Source of the DNA: Mugil cephalus
Lineage: Eukaryota; Chordata; Actinopteri; Mugiliformes; Mugilidae
Assembly (NCBI RefSeq): GCF_022458985.1
Contig: NC_061773.1
Span: 25,888,001 to 25,952,000 of the forward strand
DNA length: 64,000 nucleotides
Direction of reading: 5' to 3'
This document shows, piece after piece, positions 1 to 22,825 of this stretch; within the stretch, counting starts at the first letter, position 1; the number at the start of each line of letters is the position of its first letter. The notes beneath the pieces were generated by a model that had not been told where the DNA came from, did no database searches, and was given only the letters and a program-made list of their open reading frames with translations. The position numbers and the translations under genes were made by a program.

Positions 1-514
1 TGTCAGCTGTGCCTTCCCTTTACCTCTAGTTACCTCAGTTGAAAGCAGATTTAATTATAAGTTTTGTGTCTACACTGGTGCATGAGTCGAGACACGTAGC
101 CGGCCTTTATGTCGTAACACTCAGCGAGCCAGGGGAGAACTTTTCCCTGCAGGGGGAACCAGCGCAGCGTTCGTGTGCATGAGCATGACGTGAAGAGCAG
201 CACGTGAAGAGCAGATGATGATTTCAGTGTAGTGAGTGGAAGTTAATGTCAGAAGCCGTTATTCCTGGAAAAACGGCTGGGTTTGAATTTTACGAGTTTG
301 CTCAGATTTGGTGAAAACCTGCCCGGGCTTTTAGATTTCCTGCTGCTCTGGACACTATGTGTCCTGCTCAGTGACACGGTTTATCTACGTGGCATGGCAG
401 AGAGCCCAGATTAAAGGTTCATCTCAGGTCCATTGGTCAGTGTTTCACGGTGGCACAATTTCGCACGTGCGTGGAAGCCTGTAGCCTTGATTTCGTGTCT
501 TTTGTTTCTCCCAG
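1..514. other. lamb3 intron, upstream of first visible exon
   Basis: No exon of lamb3 could be supported here. The laminin N-terminal coding exons that should precede position 515, including the signal peptide and start codon, are not visible, so they lie left of the window. A short direct duplication of about 14 bases around a CACGTGAAGAGCAG-like unit sits near 185-213. Nothing else stands out. Confidence 0.6.
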
Positions 515-3500
515 AGGAAAATGAAGTGCTGTCCATGTGACTCCAGGAACCCAAACAGTCAGCTGGCCCACACTGTGAAGGAGGTCCTGTCTACCTCTGC
601 ACCAGATAGATGGTGGCAGTCCAGGAAAGGTGAGGAATGAAAAGAAAAGGACGGTATATATGCAGGAAAAACTGCAGACGATTGTTAAAACATCATCAAT
701 TGTCATTTGCCTCTTTACTTTCTATAACTAGAGGCGCACTATGAGGCGCCCTAACCAGCAGGGGGCGTGTGATGTAACTTAAATCTGTGCTAAACAGAGA
801 ATAGTGTTGCTTTTATTAAATCAAACAGTTGCTGCTAATACTGTAATAATGTTCTGTCTCCTGCAGACCCAAGTCCGGTTACTCTCCAGCTGGACCTCCA
901 AAACATGTTCCAGCTTGACAACCTGGTGCTCAGCTTCAAGGTACGTTCGTGTTTTAATCCCGATTAACTGAATCTGAACTGTCACATATGCAAAAATCCC
1001 ACAAATATGGGAAAACTATTTTCTCTGTAATTATTTGGAAAACATATTTCCTTAAAGGTTCATGTAAAAACTGTAAATTATATAATTTATTTTTTCTATT
1101 TTATCCTGCAGGGACCCCGTCCCAGTGCCCTGGTCATAGAGAGGACGCTGGATAATGGGCGGACGTGGCAACCAGCTCTCTACATGGCTACAAACTGTCA
1201 ACAATCGTTTCCTGGAGTCCCCACAGCGACTCCTCTCACCCTGGACCGGACATACTGCTACACACTCCCCCCTACTGGAACAAACCCATACCAGGATCAC
1301 AGGGTAAGAACAGGCGATTCTGCAACTTCACTTTATTTTTATTTTGTTTTGTCCACATTTTTCATGATGGAAATTAGCACTTTTACCACCAGTTCAATGT
1401 AGAATGTTCATTACACAAGCATTTTTTTTTATCACCACACAAACACATAACACACCTGATGCATGGAACCTATGGGAACGCATCAACAAATGTCACTAAT
1501 ATCACTGAGCAGCACAAAACGTGTGATGTGTGACGGCTAAATGATGACGTTTCTCCTCTTCCCCAGATTGAGTTCAGTCCTTTGCGTCAGTACGCCTACG
1601 TCTCAGCTCCCGACAGCCAAAAGATTGAAGGTGAGTCTTTCTCAGGTCATCGTGGGTTTTAACTGAAAAGGGTTCGAGTCCGTTTCATGGTGACCAAACG
1701 GCCGGTTCGTCCACAGACGTGTCCGGGTTAACGGGGCTGAGGGTGAGGCTGATGGAGCTGGGCGACGTCCCCCGTCTACCAGGCAGAGCTCTCAGCAGGT
1801 TTTACGCCCTGAAGGAGATGAAGGTGATGGGCAGCTGCATGTGCCACGGACACGCCAACCGATGCCTGCAAGACAGCAACCTGCTGCCCAACGGCATACA
1901 GGTAGGTTGGAGGGACATTTTATCGACTGTGTCGATCAGACATAACATTATGACCACCTGCAGGGGTGGTCCTATCGGTGGAGGGGAGGGGCCTCTGTGC
2001 ATCATCCCACAGATACTTTAAGTTACGTTAAGTTACGTTACTTAAGTTTGTTTATCTACATGGACATAAATTACATGCACACATGGGTTTCACAGTATAT
2101 ATGATGCTAGCTAATGTTTTTCTAAGCCTTTAGTCTAGATAACTAGCTAGCATAAGGCTAAGGCGTTTTTGAGATCAAGGTTCACATTAATAATGGTGTG
2201 GCTTTATTTAAGAGAGACATTTACATCACATAATAGGGAGAAATCATCTGACATCCACTTCTTCCTTTTAATCTTCTGCTCCTATAACTTTCTCTGTTTT
2301 TGTTCATTGGGGGAAACGGTGGAGTTTCCTCATATTTTAACTTTTAATTCAACTTTATTCTCTGTTATTGCCACTTCTCTATGGGTGAATATTGGTTGGA
2401 TGTATCTAACATGGCGCCCACGAAACACGTGACCAGCTCAGAACCAATCAGCATAGAGGGACAGATCAGACGCTCCATTCCCTGGTTGGACAGACTCATG
2501 TCTAAGTAACGTTCACAACAATGGAGGCCAGGTCCAAGAGTTTCCCAGTAGAACCTTGAATTGTCACTTTTTTTTACTTCTCCTGTCGGTGGTCATAATG
2601 TTCTGTCTGTCTACGCTTTAGTCAGACATATGTGTTTATGACAGATGTATGTTTATCTTTTTGTCTTGCAGCTCGGTGCAGCTTGGTGAATGATATATGA
2701 CCTGAGTCGTCTCCTCATCACATTTATTTTATTCATTTATTTTTTCATGTCTTTGCAGGTTCACCCTCAGTGCGACTGCCAACACAACACAGCTGGTGTG
2801 AACTGTGAGCGTTGTGCTGATCTCTACAACGATCTGCCCTGGAGGCCCGCGGTGGAGGGAAACACTCACACCTGCAAACGTGAGACGACCCACATCTCCT
2901 TAAGATTTATTTATTCAGTTAACATTTCGATGTTTGAAGAAGAAAAAAAAAAAAAGAAAAACTTGAATTATGGAGGTTTGACATTTGTAATGAATAATGA
3001 ATTATATCTGGTTCTCTGATGTTCTGGAAGTGGAAGCTTTGAAAATACGTCCTAAGCTGATGTTTCATTGAGGACCGCCATAACATTATGACCCATAACA
3101 TTACCCAGCAGCTCTGGTCCAGCTGTGGACCTGGTCGCTCTCACACAGACTGCCAAAACATTATGACCAAACAGACCAGAACAGCATTACATTAGTCACT
3201 ATAGCATTTTCACCCTCTGAATTTTTCTAGTTGTTTTTGTCACTTCCCCTGTTATCATGTGAAAATATATGAGCCAACAGCAGCATCCTTGTCACCCCTC
3301 CTTACTAACGTCTTTGTCCCGTCCTCAGGTTGCGAGTGCAACAACCACGCCGAGCGCTGTCACTTCGACCAGGCGGTGTACGAGGCCAGCGGGAGGAGAA
3401 GCGGAGGCGTGTGCGACGGCTGCATGCACCACACCACGGGGCCGAAGTGTGATCAGTGCGCCCCGGGATACCAGCCGAACCCCCGCAGCAGGATGGACCG

Positions 3501-6500
3501 TCCTGACGCCTGCATACGTAAGCCAACGTCTGGATTTTTTTTTACACACATCACACAGCAGAGCGCGACACAGAAACCTCACTGATTGTGTTTCTCCCAG
3601 GTTGTGTCTGCAGTGCCGAGGGGACCGTGAACGGGGGACGTTGTGACGACAGCACCAGCTCCTGTCAGTGCAAAGCCAACGTGGAGGGTCCACGCTGTGA
3701 CCGCTGTAAGAGAGGATACCACAGCTTGAGCACCTCCAACCCCCTGGGCTGCACCAGTGAGTTATCCAGCATCTTTATAAAAAACTTTCCTACTTTCAAT
3801 CCCTACTTCACTACAGTTGAATGGCTAAACTTTGATTGGGTTTCAGAAAAGAAATTCTAGACTCTTAGATTTCTACAATTATTCAATCAATTTAATGACA
3901 AACTTGAGCAGATGACATCTCCTGTGCCATATAAAATGCATTACATCATTTACAAAATGCTGCACATCAAGGCATGATTATTCTGACAGCAGCTCGTTGT
4001 TAGCTGTTACAGTTGAGTGTTTTTTTTGTTTTTTTTTTGTAAACGGATGTGCATTGTTAGTAACTCTGAATCGTTCCTGCTGTCCAGAGTGTTCCTGCTT
4101 TGGAGCCGGCTCGCTTTCAGACGTGTGCGACCAGGTGACCGGCCAGTGTTCCTGCCGTCCCCACTTCCACGGCCTCAACTGTGACAAGTGTTCACAAGGT
4201 TACTGGAGGCCATTCCTGTCAGACCGCTGCGAACCCTGCGGCTGTGACCCCACCAGGTCGAGCAGCGACAGCTGTGACCAGGTATTTGAATTTATGCATT
4301 TACTGTAATAAAGCCAGTCCACGTATTTTTTTTTTTTTTTTAGTCATTGAACTTTCCGTTCAGAAAAGGACATTAAAAAAACAAAAAATGAGTGGATTTG
4401 ATTTTCATTTTACATATTCAAAAATTAAAATTGACATTTAAGGCATTTTTCTTTATCAGGGTCGAGAATGGATAAACAAAACTTTAAAACGTGCTCGCTT
4501 TTTATTTTCCTTTTCTAAAAATAAATCGTTAGAAGACAGAAACAAAAAACTTTTTTTTTTAATATTGTGCGACCGGAAGTTGTCGTTTTCAAAGTAAGAG
4601 CACGTATGAGTGCAGCGCTGTGTAACATAAGTTGGTGGACATGGATCAGTACGTTGTTTTTTGAAACAAGGCAAGAGTCTCAGTGAAGAGGACACGGCTG
4701 CAGAAAAACTAAGCTGTATATTTCAGGTAAAAGTTAAATATACCGTAACTATAATCACTGAATTGTTAGCTACTAGCTAATGTTATAGATTTGTGCAGAT
4801 AACAAAGCTTGTTTTCCCATGTCAAAAATCACGTCAGAGTAAAGTTCCAAGGACATTTTAGCCTGAGCTAGAGAAACCACAGGTAGAAGTCATGTATTTG
4901 GCCAAACACTCAGTACTGTCTTCATACATGCTCTTACTTTGAAAACGGAAAATTCCAGTTGCAAAATACGAAATACGACGTTTTTTGTTTCTGTCTTCTC
5001 ACGATTTTATTTTTTATTTTTAGAAACACAAAATGAAAGTAGATTTTTTTTATTTTAAGAAAAATGTCCTGAAATTCAATTAAAAAAATAAATTTTAAAA
5101 TCTAAATCAAATAATTCAAATAACTTTTTTGTTTTTTAATATGATTTTCTGAACGGAAAATTCAATGGCTTTCTCTCTTTTAACTGTCTACACTTAGAAC
5201 ATGACATTTGTAGAGTGCTATGTACGTACTATGTGCCAGTCCCACATGGTTAGTACAACATGTACTTGGCTCCTGAGGTTGAAGATGTTCTGTCCCTGAA
5301 TACATGACACGATTTGCTATTGATCTTAAAATCAACCCTGTTTCCTATCTGTCCAGCTGACGGGTCAGTGTCGGTGCAGACCGGGCTTTGGAGGCCGCAC
5401 ATGTACCGAGTGTCCAGACAACACATACGGAGACCCCCTCATAGGCTGCCAGCGTGAGTCACACAACTCTGATTTAATTACTGTTCAAAAAGCTTTTTAA
5501 TGGATGTGATTATATGATGCATTCTTTCCGTAAGTTGAAATCAAATCAAGCTTTATTGACATTACAACTGACATTATAAGCACTGTAATTTTCCTGCACT
5601 GTCACTGTAATTTACATGTTTATTCTGTATTTATTGTACTGTTGCTGAATACAAATGCTCCTACTACTTGTGCTACTTGATATACTTTAGCTGCTGTTTT
5701 AAGGTTAAATTATCATCTTCCGTCCTCTCCCTCCTCAGCCTGTCGGTGCAACACTGAAGGAACCCTCCCGGGAACGTGTGACAAGCAGACCGGGTTCTGT
5801 TTGTGTCGGCCGGGCGTCACCGGTGTCCGCTGCGACTCCTGCAGCCGAGGACACTGCGACTCCTTCCCGGCCTGCGAGCAGTGTCCCTCTTGCTTCTTCA
5901 CTCTCGATGCCCGGCGCCAGAACTTCAGTTTAGCTCTGGAAAGGCTTTCCCCCAGATTGCCGACTCGTCCCGGAGGCACTGGTGATTTCGGAAACTTTGG
6001 TCCGCGCTTCCTGAGCCTGGAAACACGCCTGAACGAGATTCGGAACTCCATCTCCCTTCCACCTAACGCCGCCAGACAGGTTGACGACGCGCTGTTTCAG
6101 CTGGACAGACTGAGGTGAAGAACTGTGGACAAATATTCATATAAAACCTGTTTGTGAATGTAATGTATTTCAATGCCTAACAGAGCACTCTCGTTGTTTC
6201 TTAGGGACCGTTTGGACAGTGCTGGTAACAACCTTTCACCCCTGGTAAAAAACCAAGCTCTGGACCCAGAGCTGGACAAACTGCAGACTCTGCTGGACTC
6301 CCTCATCCTGGTGTACAAAGCTAAGAAAGGTGCCTTGGATAACTCCGTCAGTCCCGGCAACGCAGGTCAGAAACAAATAGACACGAGTAACTGCAACACT
6401 TTGCAGCATCACTGGTACATTTATAAACTCATGCCTTGTCTTTCTGTTTTAATCAGGAGACTTTACTGCCATCAAGGACGCCTACGACCAGTCTACGGAC

Positions 6501-9500
6501 GCAGCCAAGAAAGCTGACGGCACCAGTGCCACCGTAAGGGAGTCGGCTAATATCAGAGAAGAGGCCATGAACATTCGGAACCAAGTTCAGCCAAAAAACA
6601 CCAGAGATCTGGACACACTGAACAACAACATGGCCTCCAAACCTGATCTCACTCCAGTCGCCAATAAGGTACTTTTTTAATAGACATATGGGGTCATATG
6701 CTAGAGCAGGGTCGTGGTGCAAAAAGTTTAATTTTACCGTACATTCTGTTAAATATGGGTATGTACAGCATGCATGTGCAAAAACTGACTGAACATCACA
6801 GAATATCTTCAAATACAAAGACATGTAATGAATAAAAAGTAACACGGGACTAAAACTTGCCTCCATTAATCATAAGAGCTGTAGTTATATTATGTCTTTG
6901 AACTGTATAACCACAAAGTTTGCATATTCTACAAAAAAATAGAAAAAAAAAACACAATATCAAAATCGCAATATTGTATATACACAGTATTTACAAGAAT
7001 TATAGAATAAGCTAATTTAAAATAAGTGAAAACAATGAAAAAATCTGTGAAATTAAATGGATTTACAACCGTTTTAAAGACAGATGTGAAGAAATGTACA
7101 GGTTTGATATGCCTTTCAGAAACAAATTCCTTCCATTTACCATTTGTAGCAAACGAACGCCTCATCATTTATCTGTTGTCAGCGATAGACTTTATTTTCT
7201 TATTCCTTACATGACAGTGGACAACAGGATGTACATTTTCAAATCAACAGGAGCAGCAAGAAGAAAATGTTTCTCACTTGTGTCCGCCCCCTACTTGAAC
7301 AATTAAAAAAAGGACAAGAGCATATTAATCTGTGTGATCTCGTTAGGTTTAAATTTAGATCAGGGACAGTAGTTCTGCTTCTCCAACGTTTGCGTGTTGT
7401 GTTTCAGGTGTGCGGCAGCGTTCGCACCGAGCCCTGCACCCCTCTCCAGTGTGAGGGCGGAGACCTGTGTCCGTCTGAGGGAGTCCCACCGTGTGATAAG
7501 GGGGACAGATGTGTGGGCGCGCTGCCTCTGAGCAAGAGGGCGACCGCAGACACCCGGGATGTGAAGGACCGGCTCGCCAATCTCACCAAAAAGATCACGG
7601 AGGCTGCAGAGAAGGTGCACACCCGCCCTATGAGACACGCTCCGCAGAAAGAGACGACAATATTACGCACAATCCTTTTTTTTTTTTTTTTGATTACATA
7701 ACTTGCATTGTCTATTTCAGCTCCAGAAAACACAAGACACAACCAATCAGGTGAGACAGTCCACGGAGAAGCTGTCCAGTAAGCTGAGGTCGGCCAGTGA
7801 TGAGCTGGAAGACGACTTAAAGGACACGCGTGCTATTGTGACACAGCTCAAAGACTTCCTGTCAGGTACAGATCATTCTGAATGAATGGATTTACCAGGA
7901 GACTGATAACGTTCGCTGGCTTAACGTTGCATTAATTCATCATAAAGGTGTAAATCCTTTATCACTTATCTCCCAACTTTTTCCCGTTTCTTTGTGTCCA
8001 GACCCGTCTTCCGACTTGACCCATGTCCAGAACGTGAGTGACTTTATCCTGCAAGCCAAGCTTCCCCGGAACCTGGCCTCTCTGAAGAAGAAGCTAGAGG
8101 ATCTCAAGAATCTAGCGGCCAACCTGCCGGACAGCACGAAGATACTGGAGGACGCGCAGCCGCAGCTGGACGCAGCCAAGAAGCTGTTGGAGGAGGCCCA
8201 GGATGCAAGGTGGGCATTCGCACTCAACTGTTTCTTGGCATCACACACTTATCACAAACAGATGTTGTGAAGATCAGAGACAAATACGTGATTTTCTTCA
8301 CCAAAATGCAGCACAAGTAATTTAAGGAAACATGTAGCGTGGTGCCGGCTTTCTTTAGGTGTTCGGTTACAATATACAGCAATAGCTTCTAGCAATATTG
8401 ATTTCAATATGAATACACCTAAATTTACCATGAATTTAGCCATGAGCCATAACTGCTTTGTTAAATTGTACTGTTGTTAGCGTTAGCCTAGCTAACTAGC
8501 CAACTCATTACATTTTTTGAAGTATCTTGCCCAACACTGGTAATAATATTTCATATTCTAGAATAAACAAACACACAAGTATTTCATTGAGTTTTCTAGC
8601 TCTACTTTCAAGGTGTATCTGAATCTCCAGTGATGTTTTCAGTCATTTGTGCACAATTTTACATAGAGCATCACGCCTAGAAACACAAATAAATCAGAGA
8701 GGACTTCTAGAGCAAGACTTGAGTCCAGCAGAACAATAATAATAATAATAAAACTAAATTAGTTTAATAGGGCAACCCTGCAGATCAATGTTTTCACTGG
8801 TTGCACGTTCACAGGGACACTGCAGTGGGAGTGAAAGCTGACGTGGACGGGCTTCTGGAAGGCTTCAGAGCAGCAGAGGGCTCAGAGTCAGACCTGGAGC
8901 AAAGACTGAGCGACACCATGGATATGATCGACAAACTGAACAACAACCTGACTGATGTAGGAGGCGTGGATTCATAACACAGTGGATAAGGGTGTGGCTC
9001 ATGTTTTTTTTTTCCATTTTCAAAAATTGCTCACTAGGTGTATTTGTTCCCATCCAGGCTGAAAACAAGCTGACTCCAGCGGAGAAGAATCTGATTGATC
9101 TAGCAAAGCTGATCAATGACATGAAACCACAGATGGATGACCTGAAGCAGCTGCTCCAGGACGGAAAACAGCAAGCCGAGGAGGCGCTAGAAAAAGCAGA
9201 CCTGGCTAATGATAAGGCAGATGAAGCAGAAAATGTGAGAGTCCTGCTATAGATGCTCTGTAGATATTAAAATATGAGAATTCACCGTTACAAGGGGCAG
9301 AACGGAAGAGTATTAGGGCATGAGAAAAAAATTAGAGGGGGTAGATTATATTTTCATCGTGCACTTTGAGAAAAAAAGTCACAAAATTTTGACTTTTTTC
9401 TCCAATTTCTGAGAAAAAAGTCAAAATTTGGAGAAAAAAAGTCAAAATTTCTTGATTCTTTTCTCCAAATTTTAACTTTTTTTTCTCAAAATTTGGAGAA

Positions 9501-10915
9501 AAAAGTCACAAACGTACAATTTACAATTTAAAATTCTTAATATTAATTAAGTCCTAATACTCTTCTGAACTCTTCTCAAAATTTCAATTTTTTCGTGAAA
9601 TTTTGACTTTTTTCTCAAAATTGTATTTCAACTTCTCAAAATTTCAACTGTGCATAATAGTGCAAAAAAAATCTAACTCCTCTGAGTTTTTTTTTTTCTC
9701 ATGTGTGGCCCTAATATTCTTCCATAGTGCAGTTTCTTAATGCTAAGGAGATTTTTTGTTTAATCACGACATTTTGAGTGTGTCATGCTAATACAAATGT
9801 GTGTTTTGTTTTTGTAGGATTTGTTGACTTTGGAGAAGCAGTTCGAAAATCTTAAGGGTAAAGATCCAGGAACAAGTGGAAACGCCGGGGTGGTGAAGGA
9901 TCGTCTGGCAAAGATGCAGAAGGACACCGGAGCTCTGGTGAACACCACCGACACCATGATGAAGGCTCTTGAAGGTAAATCCAGCCACAAATCTGTATCG
10001 GTGGTTCATTCACTCCGAAATGAGGCTTGTTGGGAAATTCTTTTAAAAACCCCAAAGTCCATTACGTACAACAGGCACTTTCCTACACATGATGTGGGAG
10101 TTATATAATAGTTGACTATCTTTGAAATATTTCTCAAGAGCATTATTTTTTTTGTCCTAAAATGATGCTCCTTAATGATGGCAATATGCTACACTTAAAA
10201 ATGGCGGCCTGGAAGCACAGCTGCAAAAAATAAAATAAAATAAAAATAAAAATGTTGCACTTCAATGGCAATGACTCCTTGCAGAAATTCTATTACTGGA
10301 ACTTTTCACTACGAAACTAAATGGGGCTAAATGTCAGACAGAAGCCTGTGGGAATGACATCTTGGAATATGTTGAGACCTTTTAACTTCCAATTTGTTCT
10401 CATCGTTGTTTTAAATTACAGAGAAAAAAGAAATGGAGGTAGATTTTTTTTTTTGTCATCATGTACTACGTCAAAATTTTGAGAAAAAAGTCCGAAGTAG
10501 AAAGTAGACCTGTGTCTAGAGTGGAGTATTGGAGCTTGATTAATAATTAACATTATGAATATAAAATTGTATTAGGGTTAAATTTCAACTTTTTTCTCGA
10601 ATTTTGGACTTTTTTCTCAAAGTGCACAATCAAAATAAAATCTACCTCCTCTATTTTTTTTCCCCCTCGTAGACTACTCTTCCGTACGTACGCTTCTAAT
10701 AAAGAAAACTAAAACAAAAACCCAAATCTGCAGACAGAGACTTCATTCAGATCCCTGTTTTCGTGTCTTCCCCAGGAAAAGCAGATTCCCTCAGAAGGCT
10801 GCAGGGCGAGATCCTTCAGAAGTCGACAAAGCTCGAAGGGCTCGACGCCAAGATGAGAGAGCTTCTGGAAAACCTTCGATATCAAGCCGACAGACACACC
10901 AGCTGTATACACTGA
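515..10915 (+). CDS. lamb3: Laminin subunit beta-3, 3' part (20 coding exons)
   Basis: This is the beta chain of laminin-332, a secreted basement-membrane heterotrimer that anchors epithelium through hemidesmosomes. Exons: 515-629, 867-940, 1112-1303, 1567-1630, 1717-1901, 2759-2879, 3329-3517, 3601-3756, 4088-4281, 5357-5453, 5739-6114, 6205-6365, 6457-6668, 7408-7614, 7721-7865, 8002-8209, 8815-8956, 9058-9234, 9818-9974, 10776-10915. All junctions are GT-AG and keep frame, giving 1103 residues to the TGA at 10913. The first exons carry the end of the laminin N-terminal domain ([11 protein letters not shown], then RWWQS). Six cysteine-rich laminin EGF repeats follow, starting near [12 protein letters not shown]. 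There is no domain IV before the long heptad-rich coiled coil, and that absence separates beta-3 from beta-1 and beta-2. The coiled coil is broken by a cysteine-rich knob (exon 7408-7614). A cysteine three residues from the C-terminus fits the usual disulfide to the gamma chain. The 5' end, about 90 residues by comparison with human, is off the window. Confidence 0.95.
1938..2610. mobile_element. Non-autonomous inverted-repeat DNA element in lamb3 intron
   Basis: The left end reads CATAACATTATGACCACC and the right end near 2588 reads GGTGGTCATAATGTT, its reverse complement, so these are terminal inverted repeats. No transposase frame is seen inside. About 200 internal bases (2040-2240, around a stretch reading CTACATGGACATAAATTACA) recur at 55330-55620 in a zbtb40 intron. 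Sequence of this type is common in teleosts; the family name is not asserted. Confidence 0.7.
3070..3190. repeat. Short relic of the ATTATGACC repeat family
   Basis: AACATTATGACC occurs twice (near 3081 and 3160) in a 120-base stretch of the lamb3 intron before exon 3329. It matches the end of the 1938-2610 element, so this is probably a truncated copy. Confidence 0.45.
4345..5168 (+). mobile_element. Foldback element with about 280-base arms, copy 1
   Basis: The left arm (4345 to about 4600) begins CATTGAACTTTCCGTTCAG. It runs through an AAGACAGAAACAAAAAAC segment to CAAAGTAAGAGC. The right arm (about 4925-5168) is its reverse complement, starting GCTCTTACTTTG and ending CTGAACGGAAAATTCAATG. 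The core (about 4620-4925) is unique and non-coding. A second copy sits at 44313-45208 with the core in the opposite orientation. The element lies between lamb3 exons 4088-4281 and 5357-5453. Long arms, a short core and no transposase point to a non-autonomous foldback or MITE-like transposon. Confidence 0.75.
9300..9727. mobile_element. Foldback element in lamb3 intron, copy A
   Basis: The left end AACGGAAGAGTATTAGGGC is mirrored at the right end near 9705-9727 (GGCCCTAATATTCTTCC). The body is dominated by palindromic GAGAAAAAAGTC and TCAAAATTTTGAG units. No coding frame is present. It sits between exons 9058-9234 and 9818-9974. A related copy is at 10410-10690. Confidence 0.65.
10410..10690. 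mobile_element. Foldback element in lamb3 last intron, copy B
   Basis: The left arm contains ATGGAGGTAGATTTT and the right arm contains AAAATCTACCTCCTCT, with the terminal ACTCTTCCG motif shared with copy A at 9300-9727. Internal GAGAAAAAAGTCC and GGACTTTTTTCTC pairs are also shared. It is a shorter, more diverged member of the same family. Confidence 0.6.
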
Positions 10916-11188
10916 GGTCCGCCGCGGTTTGCGTTGGACGTCTGCCCCTCTTCAAGAATGATTTTAAAATGTAATGGAAGTACAAAATGATTTTAATTCA
11001 AATTTAATATCAGCATCATCATGGCTGCTAATTACTGCGTTTTTTAAAAGTTACTTATTTACTCTCACAGCAACAGTGTAGCACCGCCTCTTATAAAATC
11101 TACACAGCACCTCTCATCATCACTGCTTTGCTTTTCAAATATGTTTTTAGTTTTTACCTTCATGTCAGACCAGGCTGTTACAGTAAAC

Positions 11189-11448
11189 AATAAAACCATT
11201 GGGACTATGACACAATATCTGTTTATGATCAAATGTGACGAGTGTGCACCTGCTTGTTAACAGGTGTAACTCATTAAACTACAGAATAACATGCAGCTGC
11301 TGACAACATTTATGAGAGCGAATAAGTATTCTTTAGATTCCCATTCACCAACAGTATAATCCCTTTCTGATCAATATTATGTAGGCAGTTAATGCATCTT
11401 CATGACTCAGTGATGGATGAAATTTATTTATTGTTTTATTCTAATAAA
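11189..11448 (+). promoter_or_regulatory. Candidate lamb3 polyadenylation signals
   Basis: AATAAA occurs at 11189-11194 and again at 11443-11448, 274 and 528 bases after the lamb3 stop. The second is followed by a GT-rich stretch. Either could end the transcript. No coding sequence is seen between the stop and these sites. Confidence 0.55.
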
Positions 11449-13246
11449 AGTTTGTTAATACTTTGATGTGTCAATGCTGCGTTCTTCAACAAAATAACAA
11501 ACCAGAAGACTGGTGGTGGTTACAACATATTTATTGTGAAAATTATACAAAAAAAAAAATATATATATATGTCACTACATTTGTATATTCATAATCATCA
11601 AGAACATTACTAATGTTGACAGCAGCTTTACACCGGATTGTGGCACTTGATAGCAGACTACGGATGCATCATATTTGACACAGCCCACATCACGCTGCTG
11701 TGTGGCAACGATTCGTCCTCAAAGTTTAATCTCATACAAAAAAACAAAACCTTTTTTCTGCCGTTCATCATCTTTGAAAGATGGAATAAATTCCACCGTG
11801 AGTGGCAAAACAATGCATTTCCAAAAGTCTAACAGCCAACAGTTCGAGGTACATTTTATCGTAGTGTCCGACTGTTGATATAAAAAGGAGAATCTTAATA
11901 AAGATATATACACGCCTCACACATGACTGATGTTCCAGAGTCTGAAATAGCCTTTATAAACCTTGTGCGCCATTCAAACTAAAAGCACAGCCATGTCCAT
12001 CAAAAACAGAATTCAAATAAATAAATAAATAAATAAAATATAGCCAAAACAAATATATTTAGTAGGATTTGGGCTAAATTAAATATATATTTAAAAACCT
12101 AAACTATAATATTAGTTTAATCAGGGGTCTTCAACGTTTTTTAGGCCAAGGACCCCAAACTGATGATTAAGTAGTGACCCCCTGCCTACTATATGTGTTC
12201 TATATTAAACTCAGCCTAGTGCTATTTATAAATATACATTATTATTATTATCATTCAATATTAAGCTATTCAAATATTACACAGGTTCAAATATTCATTT
12301 TTTATTTCAAACATGTGCAGCAGTAGAGTGGCCGTGCACCTGCCGTAAACATAAACATACCTGACTGGTATATGTGTGTATATATAATTGACAGACAGAA
12401 GAAGAAAAATAATAATTCAAGTTTTCACCTTTAAACATAGCTAAATGTAGTAGAGACAGTGAATCACCAAAGCCATGTTATGGCACACATACTCCCACAT
12501 GAGTGAGATGTCTGAAGCACACAGCTCATCTAAGCTTCGGATGAATGGAGCTAGCTGCACTGTTAGCTTCTCTTCTGCTAATATTACAGCGTGCATGGGG
12601 ACTGAATAGTCTTGGCCAATTGCGGGGTAATATGGAGCCTTGTGATTGGTTCAGCAGCAATAGGGGCGGAGCCTACTGTGTACAGGAAGCTTAAAAACGG
12701 TGCTGTTGAGACAGTTCCTGTATCGCTGAATGACTAAAGTGACTGAATGATAACGTTTTCATCCTCCATTTATCCCTTTACTAAAATATATTGGATTCAT
12801 GTTAATGTGCATTTAAAGAAATTTAAATTTGTGGGGGAAAATTAAATATATATATATATAAAATGTCCAATCAACCAAAGACTTTGCGACCCCGCTGCAG
12901 TACCTCTGCGGACCCTCTAGGGGTCGCGGAGTTTAGGTATCCCTGCTTAATTCATAGTCTTTACAGTCACACCGTATGCAACCAACAGGAACCGTTTTCC
13001 TCGCCCGGAGAAACGCAAGGTGCATGAAAAATCTCAGCAGCAGACGTGAGAACGTCTTCGTGCCGAGTGTGACGCCACTGGGTGCCATCGTCTCGAGAAA
13101 CGACCTGGGAAAAGGGAAGGGAGGGGGTTTAAAAATGACTTCTCAGCTACAGTCAGATTTAAGACAGGAGGTTTATGTCTGTACAGTGGGTGACGTCTAA
13201 TTTCAGTGTTTACCTGCATAAAATTCACCACGGGTTAGTTAACCCA
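11449..13246. other. lamb3-camk1g convergent intergenic region
   Basis: This is the space between two converging genes. It probably holds the camk1g 3' untranslated region on the minus strand next to 13247. It also holds AT-rich sequence, an AAAT run near 12017, and a DNA-element copy at 12122-12953. No coding exon is supported. Confidence 0.6.
12122..12953. mobile_element. Non-autonomous DNA element, CAGGGGTCTTCAAC type
   Basis: The left end reads CAGGGGTCTTCAACG followed by GGCCAAGGACCCC. The right end, read on the other strand, begins CAGGGATACCTAAAC then GCGACCCCTAG, so the termini are imperfect inverted repeats. The interior is AT-rich with no transposase. Part of the right half recurs inverted at 17825-18012 inside camk1g. 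These ends resemble those of teleost hAT-derived MITEs, which is an inference. Confidence 0.6.

Positions 13247-22825
<9,579 letters not shown>

Noticed and set aside
6453..6866. 137-codon minus-strand frame opposite lamb3
   Set aside because: Covers a lamb3 exon and adjacent intron on the opposite strand with no domain or splice support.
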